From Protula sp. h YS-2021 (Eukaryota > Annelida > Polychaeta > Sabellida > Serpulidae), in the NCBI GenBank assembly GCA_949752745.1, contig OX457026.1, positions 40,156,394-40,220,393 on the forward strand: a stretch of 64,000 nt of DNA. Direction: 5' to 3'. The translations under genes and the position numbers were made by a program. Shown one piece after another: positions 27,101 through 41,322 of this stretch (its first letter is position 1; each line of letters starts with the position of its first letter). The notes beneath the pieces were generated by a model. It saw only the letters and a program-made list of their open reading frames with translations, searched no databases and was not told where the DNA came from.

Positions 27101-30100
27101 GTTGGGTGAGTGCCTCCACATTCTCTTCCTGAGATGAATAATCCGAGCACATCTTGTCTCCTCCGGACGCTGTTTGCGATGGCTCTTTGTCATCGTACGT
27201 CACCTGGTCCTACTCAGCCTCTTCAACCGGTTCGACATTGTGTGTTTCTGGGTTGCAGCACTGAAATGTGTCCTGACAGAGGGGTCCCACTGACTCCTCA
27301 TCGCTGGCTTTGGTATCCGGTTTCGCTATGACGCTCAGGGAGGGAGTCGTTTGAGGCTCTAACTGTTGTTCTGGGACTGATCAGTTCTCCCTTCTGGATC
27401 ATCATCACTGGCGAGTTGCATGGACTGACACTTCTAACAGCTACAGCCTCGCTCTTACCTGTGGTACTACTGGTGGAGGGGCGGCGAAAGGAGGGCTGCT
27501 ACGAGAACCATTCGTCTATTAGTGCCTCTCTGTCCTCAGTGTGTATCTCCGCCACTGTCTCGAAGACACCGAGCGATTAAGCTTGACGTTCTTACGACTT
27601 CTGCTTAATGTAGGCTCGGTCTGCTGGCTATCCTCAGGCGAAGATTCGGCGAGAAATGTGGAGGGGTGTACCTTGGACTCTGAGACAGCCTTCTGTGGTC
27701 TTCGCGTACCTAGTGGCTGGGTGAAGATGAATCTGCTGACAGGGTTGAAGAAAAATCAAGAAACGTTTTATTGGTATAAACACCGAGCTTGGTTATTCGT
27801 GGTCAACACTACGATTCTTCGTGCTATTGAGCTTGTCAACTTTCGTCGTAACATTAAATTTAGTATCAACAAGTTTAACTGCATCGAAAAACCAAATAAG
27901 CACTCTTATCCTGAAAACATGGTAAAAATCGCCAAAGATTCTTTTCCAAAAAATACTTCTACACAATTCCGTACATAAAAAAGAATGGAATGTGGGTAAT
28001 GTGTCATCACTTAGTCTTGCAAACTCGAGTGTTTCCGGTTTTGCCCAATCAGACAATTTTTTGGCAATATTTGTTTACATTGCACGTCTACATGTGAACA
28101 AAAGTTCAGTTCACAATTTATTTCAGTTCGATTACCACTTTTTCATACTTTTATACTTTCATACTTTCATACTATTTTTTAAAGTACAGTATTAAACTTT
28201 TGTTTTTAAATTTCACAAATCATACTTTTTTACTGTGTTTTTGATAAGCTGTATGAAGGCATTTTTATTTTTATTTTTGTCAAACCAGTTGCTATAAAAA
28301 TGTTCTTTAACGTCATTCATTTTATTTGCAATGGTGCAACAAAAATTATTAAATGGATTTTTTTGTAAAATAGCGGAAAATTGAGAATCATGCATTAACA
28401 ATTCTTGAAAAGTTTTTCTTATTTTTATACTTTTTTCCAAAAATATTATCGAAATACTTTTATACATGTTGCCTCCGCTGGAGCAACACTGTGCAATCTC
28501 GACGTCCCAATCATGTGAAAAATGATATCCCGGTTAACATTCTAAGGTCTGACCAACGTCGATTTTAGGATCCGATCAAGCCAAACAATTAACATCGGTT
28601 GTACTTTGATTATGACTGGATACGACCACGGATCAATGTCTAACTAACTTCTTTGACAAAACCTTAATAGAGTGGGAGTTGGGCAGGCGTTGATTTGGTC
28701 GCAACCAAGCCTTTCTCCGACGTCTAATAAATATCTTTGGTGACACGTTAAATAGATTGCGAATCGAATTTGGATACAAGTTGAAAAACTTTCTTGAAGA
28801 CGATTATTCTATATTAACATTTTTCCGACGTCTATAGAACATCGCTTTCCCGATATCTGTGCAACGCCGGAAGACAGACTTTGTTTCGACTTCTATGAAG
28901 AACCAAAACCCCAAGTTGCAAAGCCTAGCCAACGTTGTGGCAACGTCGCTGAGATAGCACGAAGGTTGATAATGTTTACATCACAAAGTTAACACTTATG
29001 TAATGTCGTATTAGGGACGGTTGCGAAGATTCGGCCAAAATCGTTCTTAATCAAACAGTTTAGGAGATACACAGATCAAAAGAACGATAACCTTGAAACT
29101 GAATGTAATGATCCAGATCGCAGAGCCGTCGCTTAGGCAAGTTCATACAGGTTTCGAATTCAAAATCTCTACATTTTCCAAATGATCGGTGGCCTTGAAA
29201 CTCAGATCACGAGTTACTCTAAGCTGGGATTGTACGGGTTGGAGTTCAAAAGAGGTAAAAATAGCTCTATATCAGAAAGTTTTCTATATATGCAGACTGT
29301 GAAATATGAGTCACAAATTACTTCGTTACCCTTATGCAATTCGTTTTTTGAGTCTCAGAGATTAAACTCAGGGTCATAACCCGGATAGCAAAATCGCTCT
29401 TTACCTGATTTAGATCCTGCTAACACTTTTTGAAGTGAAATCCCGGTGTTTTAGGCAAAATTTCTACATTTTGACTGAAATCTCATTGAGATGCAGATGG
29501 CTTTCTCCTTTCATCTGAACAGGATTCCGCTGATCTCGTTTCCGTTTCATAGGCGTAGCCACTGGGGGGGGGGGGGGGCGGAGGGGGTCGGGCCTCAGCC
29601 CTCTCACTTTTTAGAGTGGGGTCATAGTACAATTATCATTACGAAAGTTTGCCTACGCCAGTTGTAAAAAAATGGCTACGCCTTTGCGCTTTCTAAAACT
29701 TATTTTCTGGTTTTTGTTTGCCGTAGGCAAATATTGATTATATCTAGGTAGCCTAAGAGTGTGAGCAGTGGTGGTTTCTCTGTTGACTACTGTAGGTAGT
29801 ACAGCCTGTAGGCATCATAAACATGTTTCAATAATGTCTTACTTTTTTTATAATTCAAATATTTTTATTTGCTTTTAAAAACTCATCGTTAAGGTTACTG
29901 CACCATATGGTGTGCGGTCATTTGGGAATCGTTATTATCTACTATTTATCCCGTGGATCCCTTATAACTATCATCGCCGTGATCGTAGCACACAACCCGA
30001 ACCCATAGCAAAATACCAAAGCCCTGCTGAAGAGCTGTCTGGGATTATTTCTGTGCAAATCCTCATGCAAATACTGCTAGTGTACACTGAAATCTCAAAA

Positions 30101-30730
30101 CGATTGGACCCGGATTTGTAGGTGACACGGGATTAGCTGAGGATCCGTATTGTTAAATCCGAGAGAAACAACACAGAGATATTGGCCATGTGTATACAAA
30201 AGCATCTTCGTCCTGAATGGTTGATAAATTTCTCGACATACAATGCACTGATATAACCATCATCGCAGACAACGGTGTGTACTTTACTCAAACAACACAC
30301 AATATAAACCATGACAGTAAGAAAATAGCATTTTTGTGTTCTTGTCTGATATTTGGACATTTTTTACCAATATTTTGACCAATTTTGCGTAAAATCTCGA
30401 AACAAAATACAACTCTGGTTTCAAAACTTCAGCTGAGGATTTTTTTTAAAATTTCATAGCGATTTGATTTGATTTGCAGACAGAGTAGAAAATTTTGTAT
30501 TCTTCTAAAATTTGGCTGATATTTTGGACAATTTGAGTCAAATCAAGAAAAAAATAAAACACTCGTGGAAGAACTTAAAGGAAAGATTCCCTTCAAATTT
30601 CAAAGCGATCTGACTGGATATGTAAAGACAGAAACAAAACTAGACCGTTTTCGCTACCTAGTAGCGAAAATTACACTTGGGGGTCACAAAAAATACGATT
30701 CTAAACTCTTGACACCTTACATATCGTCCC
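27100..30730. other. Host intron 1, degenerate repeats
   Basis: 27100-27730 may be the decayed 5' (gag) part of the DIRS-like element. 28530-28960 has words of the CCGACGTCTAATAAA / AACGTT kind that recur at 45340-45900, an old dispersed repeat. A G15 run with flanking G-rich sequence lies at 29566-29587. 30380-30600 holds diverged copies of an AAATTTCAAAGCGAT-type block. No gene seen. Confidence 0.4.
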
Positions 30731-30738
30731 TTAGGCCC

Positions 30739-31220
30739 AAAGGGTCAAAAATAAGCTCAAAATCGTTCTATTTCTAATCGTTTTCAAGATAATGGTAAAC
30801 TTCCGGTTTTTGACTTTGATCATGTCCGAGGAGGTCAAGGTCACTGAGGTATCATCTTTTAGGCCCCAAATCTCTAACCGTTTGTGAGATAATGGTCAAA
30901 TTTCGGTTTTTGACTTTGACCATGTCCGAGGAGGCCAAGGTCACCGAGGTACCTCTTACGTATCATCTTTTAGGCCCAAAGGGCCGAAAATAAGCTCAAA
31001 ATCGCTCTGTCTTTAACCGTTTCCGAGATAATGATCAACTTCCATCTTTGACTTTGACCATGCCCGAAGCGGTCAAGGTTACCGAGGTACCTCTTATATA
31101 ATTTTATTTTAAGCCCAAAGGGTCGAAAATAAGCTCAAAATCGAATCGCTCTATTTTTAACCGTTTTCAAGATAGTGGTCCACTTCCGGTTTTTGAGATT
31201 GACCATGGCCAAGGATGTCA
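30739..31220. repeat. Four-copy tandem repeat, unit about 105-140 bp
   Basis: Units start near 30739, 30866, 30978 and 31116. They share AATAAGCTCAAAATCG, AACCGTTTTCAAGATA, ACTTCCGGTTTTTGA and GAGGTCAAGGTCAC blocks, diverged by substitutions and indels. Confidence 0.8.
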
Positions 31221-32866
31221 ATCGTTCTCTAAGGTTATGGTTAAGATATGTAGCTTTCACGGCATCTAATCACCCTCTATCAGTGAGCCAAATTTCATCA
31301 ACCTTTAATTGGAAAAAAACCCAAAGGCTGCAACACGCAAGCTGTGATGGCTTTCATTGAGAGTTGGGCGATCAATACACCGAGGCTGATATCATGCAGT
31401 TCATACTGCTGCTCTCAGCTTCTTGCCGCCTGTTTCGCAAATTTGTTTTGTTGTTTTTTAATTGAAAAATTAAGCGAATTTAAAAAAATATACAGAAGGA
31501 TCAACTACATATACTGAAGTTTATCATAGCCAAATTTCAACTTTCTAGCCCTAACGGTCTCTGACTAGTTCCACGGACAAACTCAAAAAAGGGATAAAAC
31601 ATGCAATAACTGCGGCTAAAATTTTCGTAAAAATTCAATACATTAGGGGATTTGGCAAATCCCCACGTGTAATAAAGCCGGATGGAGAAACTTCTGGGGA
31701 TCATTCCTTTTGAAATTTTAAAACAATCGGATCAAAATATAGGAAGAGTAGCATTTCAAAATGTTTTTACACATAGAAACATGATGGACGACGGTTAAGT
31801 CCGTAAGTGATGGGAATAGCCCACCGACGTAAGTCGACTGGTCTAAAAACTAAAAATTACAACAAAAAAAAGAAAACAACTTTTTCAGATGGTAGTTGTA
31901 TGTTGTTGTGGGTTTGATCTTTTCGTCGTGTATGAATATAGAAATTTTGTTGAGTAAAGACCTGTAAACATCTTAACATAGAAAAAGAAGAAAAAAAACT
32001 TCACTTACCGAATTTAAGTTCTTTCTTGCTTGACTAGGGGCAAGGGGAACAATTTCATTGAAAAAATCGTTATGGTGTTCTACATTACAGTTGTTTTGCT
32101 TATGCTTTTAAATCAATTAAAATGATCATGCAAACAAAAGATATGAGTATGGGAATTTGATTCGTTGTCTGTTTTAGAGGGGTGTGGCGTCATTGTACCC
32201 AACTTATTTAACATTTTGCAATTATTAGGATACTGTTGAGGTGCGTTAAGTGACAAAAAGTAGCTCAGAAGGGCAGCAGATCCTGATATAACCCTGCCCC
32301 TACCTGAAGAATCCCAAAATGTTTGTCTGCAAAGCTCGAAAACTTCGAAAAATAGTTTGTTAAAGCCCTTACACGTTTAAACTCAGCTTTTCCGACGTTG
32401 TGACCCCCACCCACTCTAAGCAGGTGCTTATTATTCCAGTTATGGTTTAGCATATGGTCATATTGTCAATACGTGTCAATCATAACTTAACAATTCGGTA
32501 AACATATGTTTAGTCATGTGTTTAAAATATGCTTGCGATGTCTGCGATTGGCTGATGGAAAAACTTCACGAAATATGAGATTTTGAGAATAAAATTTCCA
32601 TCAGAACAGAGACCGTATACTTAGATTTCAGTAATCCGTCTTTGTAAAATACTGAATACTGAAATATCTGGATATCTTTAAACAGAGATACCTGCAATGA
32701 GTTAGAGATGCGTTAGACAACTTTAAATAAAATAGAAATACCTTTATTATTTTCAGAGCATTTGGAATAATTTTTGTCTTTAATTCAATTGATACATTTT
32801 AAATGTTTCCTTTTACTGTGTAAAAGCCCAAAATTATTTTCACTTTTATATGGGTTTCTCGTTTAA
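31221..32866. other. Host intron 1, no features recognised
   Basis: AT-rich sequence with no convincing ORF, RNA gene or repeat structure seen. Confidence 0.4.
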
Positions 32867-34868
32867 CTCTAAGAATCACTCAATCTGAAACATAATTTTC
32901 CACTAGTGGCTCGAATAGTCCTAGCCCAGATACTGGCTAATCAGAATCGTTGGTGTCATAGTACCAAGCATAGTACCAAGCCTCAATCTCGTTTTGCGTG
33001 AGGCAACATTTGGCAACAACTGGACGCAGAAGAGTGGGTTTCGGACCGTCTCGGTCACTCTCGAGCCCGACAGACTCAAGTGTCAGGTACCAGGTACCGA
33101 GCACTCCCCATTGCTGGGTCAAGCCTGGGTACAGGGTACCAACTGGGTACCTGAGTCTTGCGTGGGTGATTTGGTGCTGAGTCACGATTACGTACTCACA
33201 ACGAACCTTGGTTCGCACCAAGTACCAAGTATACGCACAGGCGTTGGTTCATGACCGAACCTTGGTGCGTTTTGGTCAGGGCTGCGTAACCTCTGCGTTC
33301 ACAATGCAAGTACCAACCCTTCTACAGCAGTTATCTTGTTTGAGTACGGATTTCAGTGCATCTGAATCGAGTGTTAGTTATTTTAAAGACAAATTACGTA
33401 CACACTCCTCTTCTTTTGTTTTGTTCCAGAGGTGACAGAAGCCAGTGTGCATCACGGCAAATCCAAGCCATCCTGTATCCATCCTGCGTCGGGCATCAAA
33501 CCACATTCACTCTGTGATAGGTGCAGGAGAGATCGAGACTTACTTTTGTGTGACTCACTGCATGCCTGTGCTGAGTGTGCGCATTAATTGTCAGACGGCT
33601 GGGGCGCTTTAGAGAAACTCCGTACCAAAAACATTAAGGGTAGGGTGCGTGGCAAAGTTAGTCTTTTCTCAGGATATGCCAAAAGCGTGCTCGCTCATCC
33701 TTTGCCAAGTTTCCTCCCCTGTTCGTTCTGAGAGGGGCATGAAATCTGATGTCGACTGTCCAAGGAAGTAAAAAACACAGTCTACAACCTCGGAAACAGT
33801 GGCAGAGCTGGATTTACCGGCTACTGGAGAGCGTGCAATCATTGGCAAAGCACCAAAAATTCTCCTTAGCAAGTGTTAGATGCGCAGCAGCTGTCTCAGT
33901 CAGACTCCCTCGATCTGTCTTCGTTCTTTGCCATGCAGACCAAGCTCCAGAAACAGACCCAGGAACTGGAAAGAGCTTTGCTCTCGAAGAATCCACAGTC
34001 TCAGGCCCGCCAGATGACCCACCCATGCTAGCTGTTTCGATTTTTGTTCCGGCGTCCAACACAAGGGTCGCCGTCTCAGGAGACAGGGACAAAACGCACA
34101 TTGGAAGCTATTGTATTTAGTGAGAGGCAGGTCTCAATGACACAGCGTGCAGACACAGAGAATCTCGCTCCCTTACACATGTTCCGGCTTGCTTCGATCC
34201 ACAAGGATAAAGAAAGGCCTATTTACACTGATCGCACGGAGCTACCAAGGTGTGTCTCTCCGTGCCCAGACTCACAGGCTTGGGCGGTCGACACCCTAAC
34301 CTTCGATCGGTCATAGAACGAAGAACAAAGAAAAGCAGGTCTTATACGCCTTTCATCCTCAGCTAATTTTACTGAACTTATCCAGAGTGTCCTGTTGCTC
34401 AAACCCAAACGCATAATCTTAATAGCTCTTTGGTTCCCTCTTCCGAAGTGAGTGAGCAAGCCAGCCGCTGAGGCTGTCTTATCATCCAGAAATCCTTTCT
34501 CAGTCCCATTGGTAGTGCTGGTAAGCCCCATTTCCTGCACTTACATGTGTGGTTCCTGTATCCGCCTTCTTAGGCCCTGCTTTATCTAGACAATTCTATT
34601 TATACAATTCAAAGTAAATTGTCACCTTCAAGTATCAACATAGTACAGAGGGATCTTTACTTGATCTTGCGCTGTTTACATACTCTACTTTTATCATAGC
34701 TTCCCTACCGCCACTCATCTTAACCTAGGTGTGGTTGGTACTAGGAGGCAACACTGGAATGAGGCTTAGTATTAGGGTAGCAACGATTCTGACTGGCCGA
34801 TATCTAGGCTGGGACTATTCGAGCCAATTTGAGAAAATTTTGTTCTCAGATGGCTTGATTCTTAGAGT
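32867..34868 (+). mobile_element. Short DIRS-like element with inverted termini, gag-like remnant
   Basis: The ends form inverted repeats of about 85 bp (ACTCTAAGAATCA...GGCTCGAATAGTC...CAGAATCGTTG at 32867-32951 and its mirror at 34785-34868). Inside, on the plus strand at about 33500-33590, is a Cys-rich gag-like stretch (HSLCDRCRRDRD...CDSLHACAEC). No RT or recombinase is found, so it is probably an internally deleted, non-autonomous copy. GGTACC-rich words repeat at 33080-33230. Confidence 0.5.
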
Positions 34869-35001
34869 CACACAGGAACCCATATAAAGTGGAGAACGTG
34901 AATTATGCTTTTACTCGTAAAAGAGCGTTCTACGAAAATGAACGTCAGAAATAGTGACTTTGGTCATGTTCTTGCTTTAATTGAAAAGAAAACGGTCTCA
35001 C

Positions 35002-35182
35002 TTTCGCCATCGTTGATATCAAAACACGTGCAGGACTGCCATAAACCCCAGTGGCTAGCGTTATTCTCGCTCCAGGAGACGGATCCAAAGCCCAGAATGT
35101 AGAAGATTGAGGCCAGCATTAACAATACAAATCCAATTCCCGCTGGTCCTTTGAAGGCAATTGTATGCACCGAGACTGCCAT
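35002..35182 (-). CDS. Claudin/PMP22-like protein, first coding exon (exon 1)
   Basis: ATG 35182 (MAVSVHTIAFKGPAG) begins TM1 (GIGFVLLMLASIFYILGF), followed by an extracellular loop with the family signature SWSENNASHWGLWQSCTC, that is the W...GLW..C.C motif of claudins and PMP22. The exon ends at a GAAA|GTGAGA donor (35002/35001), leaving one base of a codon that the 21764 exon completes. The predicted product is a small tetraspan junction or membrane protein. Intron 1 is about 13.2 kb. Confidence 0.75.
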
Positions 35183-38100
35183 TTTGTACGGCTTTTTCTA
35201 CCTATTTTGGCATAAAAGTAAATAAAAATTCATATATAAGCACATTATTGGATCACAATGAACTATTTAATGTTGGTGAATGAGAAAAAACAACAAACAT
35301 TGATTACATAATAATTTATTTACATAATAACACTCTATTTATATCAACATCTTTGTATCAAAATGATCATTTAAATTAAAAATCATTTATAATACAATTC
35401 AGTTCTGATACCAATAAACTATACACTCCAAATAAGTATTTGGAGTATTTCTTTACAACAAAGCTATTCATAATTGACTGTTTTGTGAAAATTGATAGAT
35501 GACTGAGCAAAATTTTGGCAATTTATATACAGAGTCAAGGATCAATTGAGAACCGGAGTTGAGCTCAAAGTTGAGATGTTGGGACTATATTGATGCAATT
35601 CATATATAAAACAATCCATTTTAATTACTGCAAGGATCCAAAACCAGAGATGCCATGCAATGAGTGCTTTAATCGGCCTATTGCAATTGCAGTTCTGATC
35701 CAAGGCCAGAGTTGAAATCCAAAGATGAGATCCAAAACTGGAGTTACAAGCGCAATTCAAATTTAGTATGATCAATTAAAATTTTCAACAGAGCTCAGTT
35801 ATCAAAAGGCGATTCCTGTACAGAAGATGTTAGCAAACGTCTTTTTGTTTCCTTTTATTATGTACCCATTCTACTTTATATGTTGTTTGCTTTGAGGATT
35901 GCTTAATCTCACTAATTGCATGCATGTGTCTTGTTTGCACATAACTCAAGTAAACCCCAATAGGGAAGTAAACAATGGTCTAATCTGTATGTTTAAAAGT
36001 GCGGTTGGAACCAAGAAAAGGGTCTTTGGTCGTATTTTCGGGGTGATCTTATTCGACATGAATGGAGAAAATTCGGTTCTGGAGATAAGTGATCGTATTT
36101 TTGTTATGGTCTTATTTGTGGAGTGGTCCTATCTCGGGGCTCTGGTGTATTGGAGTTATTTTATTTCTGTATTGGGAATTCTTGTGTTTTTTTACAGTTG
36201 AAAATTAAGAGACTTGCGTTCCAATGTATCTTGTTTCATTATGTCATAATAGCGGCAGTTAAATCTTAGCCAAAAAATAAACTTAAGCGAGTTCTATACC
36301 TGCTTTAGGTAGTACAGGGACAGCAAGTGGCACAGTCATGTATATTTTCTCTAATGAACTTAAGAAAGACATGGCTGAGCTGCCTACACATTGTACTATC
36401 TGCTGTTTATAATGCTTTGGAGACTGCCTAAGTGTCTGTTCCCCAACTTAGCCACCAACAGTTAAAGGATTTTGATGGCAATAAGAGCTGGAAGGTTATT
36501 ATATAGGAGCGATTTCAATACAGGTGGTTTCCTGGTTGTGAAACCACGAGTGACCATGTCACAAAATTGTTTCTAGCCCGTTTACCAGTTTTAAATCATA
36601 GTTCCACGAAAGTATAAAATCTGTGTATAATAAGCGCAGTTTGGCAGACTGCAATGTTACTCATCAGTGATCAGCTTAGCTCAAGAACCCATGCATATTG
36701 ATTATTGTAATAAAATTGTGTCAAAATGAGAGATCCTATGGGATAATGTAAAAGGACATAGCTATACAGATCATTATTTAGAAAAGTTACAATGAAAGAA
36801 AATTGCGATAATTTGACAAATCCACAGAAAATTGACCGTGATTTCAGCGGTATAAAATGCCGGAATTTCTATATATTAAGAATACTAATCAGATCCTGTT
36901 GAAAGTTATGAATGTTAACGACCGGGATCCCAATAAGGATTCCAAAATATTTGAACCTATGTCCAGAATAACACTGGGATCTGTGTGAACACCCCGCTTA
37001 ACTTACAAAATAGCTAAGAATCCTACCGAGTACTCAGGATCTTGAAATTGATGCAGAACGGATTTAGGGAAGTGCTGGATGAAAAGTTGTTGGAGGTGTT
37101 TGAGAGAAGCTATAATATGGTTTTAATAATGAATTATTATGAGAGGGTGCACTTGAATGTTTGAAATGCAGTTAGACGGATGGTTTAGTTATAAAGGATT
37201 ATTTAGACATGTAAAATTTTGATGACAAAATTTGATCACAGATTGGTCTTAATCAAGTATATCATAAAAAGAGTTTAAAAAAGCTGTAATGTTTGATGTG
37301 TTTGATAAACAAAACTCGCGCCACCATAGATTTAGTTAGAGCTGTAAATATTAATGTCCAAAAATAAAGAAAAAGCTTTCTTAGTGTACAGACAGTTGGT
37401 AAAATGTAAATGCACCTGCATTTTTGGCATTAAAAGGCTTTTAAAACTTTTAAACACTTAATATGGGCACACCATCGAGCGAACCAAAAGGCTATGCTGA
37501 GTCTTTAAGATCTCGCTCGTGCAAATTGAAAATTGACATCACCTGAAGGGGTTTCATGGCTGAGAATCCCCATGCAAAGACAATGCATGACGTCACAACT
37601 ATGGTTTAAGAATTATTTATTTGTCATGTAGAAAATTTACTGAAAAAACGATGCTAAATACAGAACATATCTACCTGTATCTATGTGATATCCGTGAGAT
37701 TATTGTTAATTGCAGATCAGTTTGTATTTTCTGTAAACATTTTAAATGTAAGTACTTATTAATGGAATGCTGCATCAAAAGTTGATAGGGAAATTTATTT
37801 CACAGTAACCACTTGACAGCCACCAACGATAAGTGACCAGCCCCGTTCAAGTTTAAAAGCTGTTACCATAAACAACATGCAACTGTTTGAAACCTAAAAA
37901 TCATCCATTTGTTTTCTTGTTATTTGGTATCTTCCCTTTAATTGTCTTTTTAATTATAAAGTAACTATCCGTTGATCAAATTAACAATTATTTGACATCT
38001 CTGAAGTTTCCTCAATTAGTCTTCAAATTTAAGTGCATTTAAGAAAACAGATATTTTCACTCTCCCCAGTGAACACTGCCACATCTTGACCACGTCTGTT

Positions 38101-40947
38101 AGAAGTCGCGACGTCTACGACTAAATATGAAGTGGAAATTGTAAAAATGCTTGAACAATTAGATGTGGTAAGGATGTCGAGGTGAAGATGATATAAAGGC
38201 GTGACGACAATGCGGCTTTCCAGAAACGGGAGGAAATGACCAGTCTCCAACAAACGAATTACAAAAAAGTGACGACATGGTTAAGGATCATTTTCAAACA
38301 CGTTTCAAACACATTTCAGAGAAAAGTACAAAGAACTAAAAAAAGTATTAAATTGTCTAGCTACTGCCAGTCCGTCAAGTTTTGTGATTTGAGGAAAAGT
38401 AATGGACTGGTGCAATGCCGTGTAGAATACATAGATTGCCGTCGGGAAATATGAAATTGTTGCAACCAAACCAACTGAGTACCGTAGCGTTTTGGAAGCT
38501 GAGAGGTGAAAAATACCAAAGATAGCTATGCAAAACTCATCCAATAACACGCACAGAATCTGTTGCCTGTCACGACCATAGCTCACTCGACGCCTATCCA
38601 ACGTTTATGCACCGTCTCGTGCTTCTGTGGTGTGCCAAGTATTTCATGAGTCAGTCTTTATCATCTCTTTCATATTATCAGGGTTGGTTTTTGCAACAGA
38701 ACACTCTACAGCCCACGCCTTGACTAAACTCATTACAGATCTCAAGCACCCACTTCAATCTGACATTGCGTATGAGATGCGATGATAAGCCCTTAACATC
38801 GCTTATCATGTCAAAGGAACAAGTTCACATCAGTGAATATATTCTAGATAAATGGATAATTTAATTGCATGCAGAAGGTTGGGGAAAACAAGCATGTACA
38901 GTAAAACCTCAGTTCCGAACGTAATCTATAAACAGGACAACTTGCTACACCGGACAGATTTTTTTAGTCTCTTTTTTTCTCCGTTCATTTCCATAATACG
39001 GAAACCCCCCAAAACGGTCACCTCACTATTGCACACATCGGTGTGGTATCCGATAGAAGGTTTACTGTGTGAAGAACCCTAAAGCATCGGAATCTTATTA
39101 AAGTTTTTGGTATTTATGTACCTGAACCGGCATTGTCTGCTGTTGTTTTGTAACCCTATTGTTTAACGGTATCAGCACTCATAGATGAGAGTCATAAAGA
39201 AGCCGTTTCTTGGCCTACTGCAGCAGTAAAATGGAGAAGAGCTTGCAATACAATGGCATTTGATGACATCAAAAATACAAATTCGTCAAAAATACATTTT
39301 CAGCGGAAATGAAAAAAAAACTTCTCAGTAAACATTAGCACTATATGTGTGTTGTTCTTGCAACGTTTTAGCCTAATCTAACAAACTGTTTCGGAGATAT
39401 CGCAACAATATGACCCAAAAAAGAAAAAAACCAAAAATGTAAAAATTCGCCAAAAATGCATTTTCAGCGGAAATGACAAAAAACTTGGCACTATACATTT
39501 GTGCTACATGTGTGTTTTTCTTGCGACATCTGAGTCTTATCCAATGACCTGTTTTAGAGATATAGCCTGTCAAAGTGAAAAAAATGCACGAAAACCCCCT
39601 ATGTTCAAAAATTGGCCAAAAATAGAAAGTGCAACTCAGAAATTATCTCGGAAATCCTAGGTGCAATTTAGGAACAGCTCCCACAAATCTGCTCTTTTGA
39701 AATATTTGTAATTTAATGCTAATAATAGTTGCATCACTACAATTCGGTCAACTGAAGTCAGTACTCCACATGTGCCCAAAAGCATCTGCGAAGACAACCT
39801 GACTTTTTCCAGGCCATCAATATATTGATCCTATATTGATTACTTGGCAATGAACCAAGAACACCGAATCAAAGTGCCGTTTTTGCTGTTGAGTTGGCCG
39901 CGCATTTCGTATCAAAATCGGCAGAGTGCACAAAAACAACATGGATTTTAACATGCGCGAGATCAAGTCAGTTCATAAATTTAAGGTAAGGCGATACAAA
40001 TTAACGCATTTTGCAAACAAAAATAAAAAAATGTGAATATTTCATTTCATTGACTTCGTCATTTGTTACAAAATAGCTCCATGGTATCACTCCTAGCTTT
40101 ATGACTGGTGATGAATCATAACGATGTTCGATAAAAGAAAAAAAAATTATAGATAATGGACTCTGCATAATGAACACCTAGGTCAAACTTCATTGCTTTT
40201 GACGTGTGCTCCAGACAGTAGAATTAGACCCTTTCGGGACAATGGCCAGATATGCTATTGGCATCATTTTCAAGATGGGACAAAATAGGCGTCCCGCGAT
40301 CAAAATGTTGGCGTTCAACATCGCTACGGCATAGAATTCTATTTTAATATTAAAATACTGAACGTTAGGGCGATATATTCAACGACATATTCCGATGTTG
40401 CGAGTGACATAGATATCATGACAGTGACAGATTGATCTTTGACTTCAGCAATTCTTTGCCCTGGAAGTTGTTTTTCCACAGATGTTTATTCTGAAAACAA
40501 TGTCAATTCTTCTAAGAACTGCAAAAGAGACAATCAATCGAAACCGACCCAATAAGATTCTTTAAATATTTCAAAATAAACCAATCCACCACTTTAGCTA
40601 CAAAACGGTCCCATTGTATCACTCTTGGTTTCCGGACTCTGATGTGTAATCACGCCTCGTGTGAGCCGAGAAGGCATGCTGATGAGATTGTTAAACTGTG
40701 TTGGGAATGTTCCACAAATTTCCCTTGTCGTGCGTTTTGCCTTTTCTACGCACAGGGAAAACTTATGCCGACTGTTGCGTAACTTTTCTCTGTCCGTAAT
40801 TTTTTTGTGTGTATTGATTGACAGCTTTTTATAATTTGCTTATCGAATCTACATTGTTTCTCCCCGTAAAGCTGCGCACACCTCTTCAAAAGCACGCGCC
40901 ACTGCGTTTTTCACCGGCGAAACTCAGTACCACCGCTTGTTACAGGT
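35183..40947. other. Host DNA upstream of the claudin-like gene; no genes recognised
   Basis: This should include the promoter and 5' UTR of the claudin-like gene near 35183-35300 (AT-rich, no clear TATA). 39270-39660 has two diverged copies of a CAAAAATGCATTTTCAGCGGAAATGA block. The remainder is AT-rich without coding signal. Confidence 0.4.
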
Positions 40948-41322
40948 GCGCTTTGGCGGTCCTGGGGCACTTTTGTGGTACTGAGGAACAAACTGGGTAA
41001 CTGGATTTTATTTTCGCAATCCCGTTTATCATTGCCTGAGCATCAACTTCTGTAGGGGAGAAACAAGAGTTCTGGAGTCACTTCTAGACCCATTTTCTCT
41101 TTACTACCACTAGTAGTGTAGAAATGGGAGTTTTGCAACATTTCTAGACCCATTTTCTCTCTACTACCACCAGTAGTCTGAACATGTTACAGTGCCCCAG
41201 GACCGCCAAAGCGCAAAGTCGAGAGAAAATTGATCTAGGAGTGTTGTAAAACTCCCATTTCTACACTACTAGTTGTAGTAGACAGAAAATGGGTCTAGAA
41301 GTGACTCTTGTTTCTCCCCTAC
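40948..41322. repeat. Nested foldback element
   Basis: GTAGGGGAGAAACAAGAGT... (41052-41140) is the inverse of 41230-41322, with near-identical arms of about 90 bp. Within it the left arm carries two copies of CTAGACCCATTTTCTCT. A second inverted pair, GCGCTTTGGCGGTCCTGGGGCAC (40948-40970) and its mirror (41192-41214), interlocks with it. MITE-like. Confidence 0.7.
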
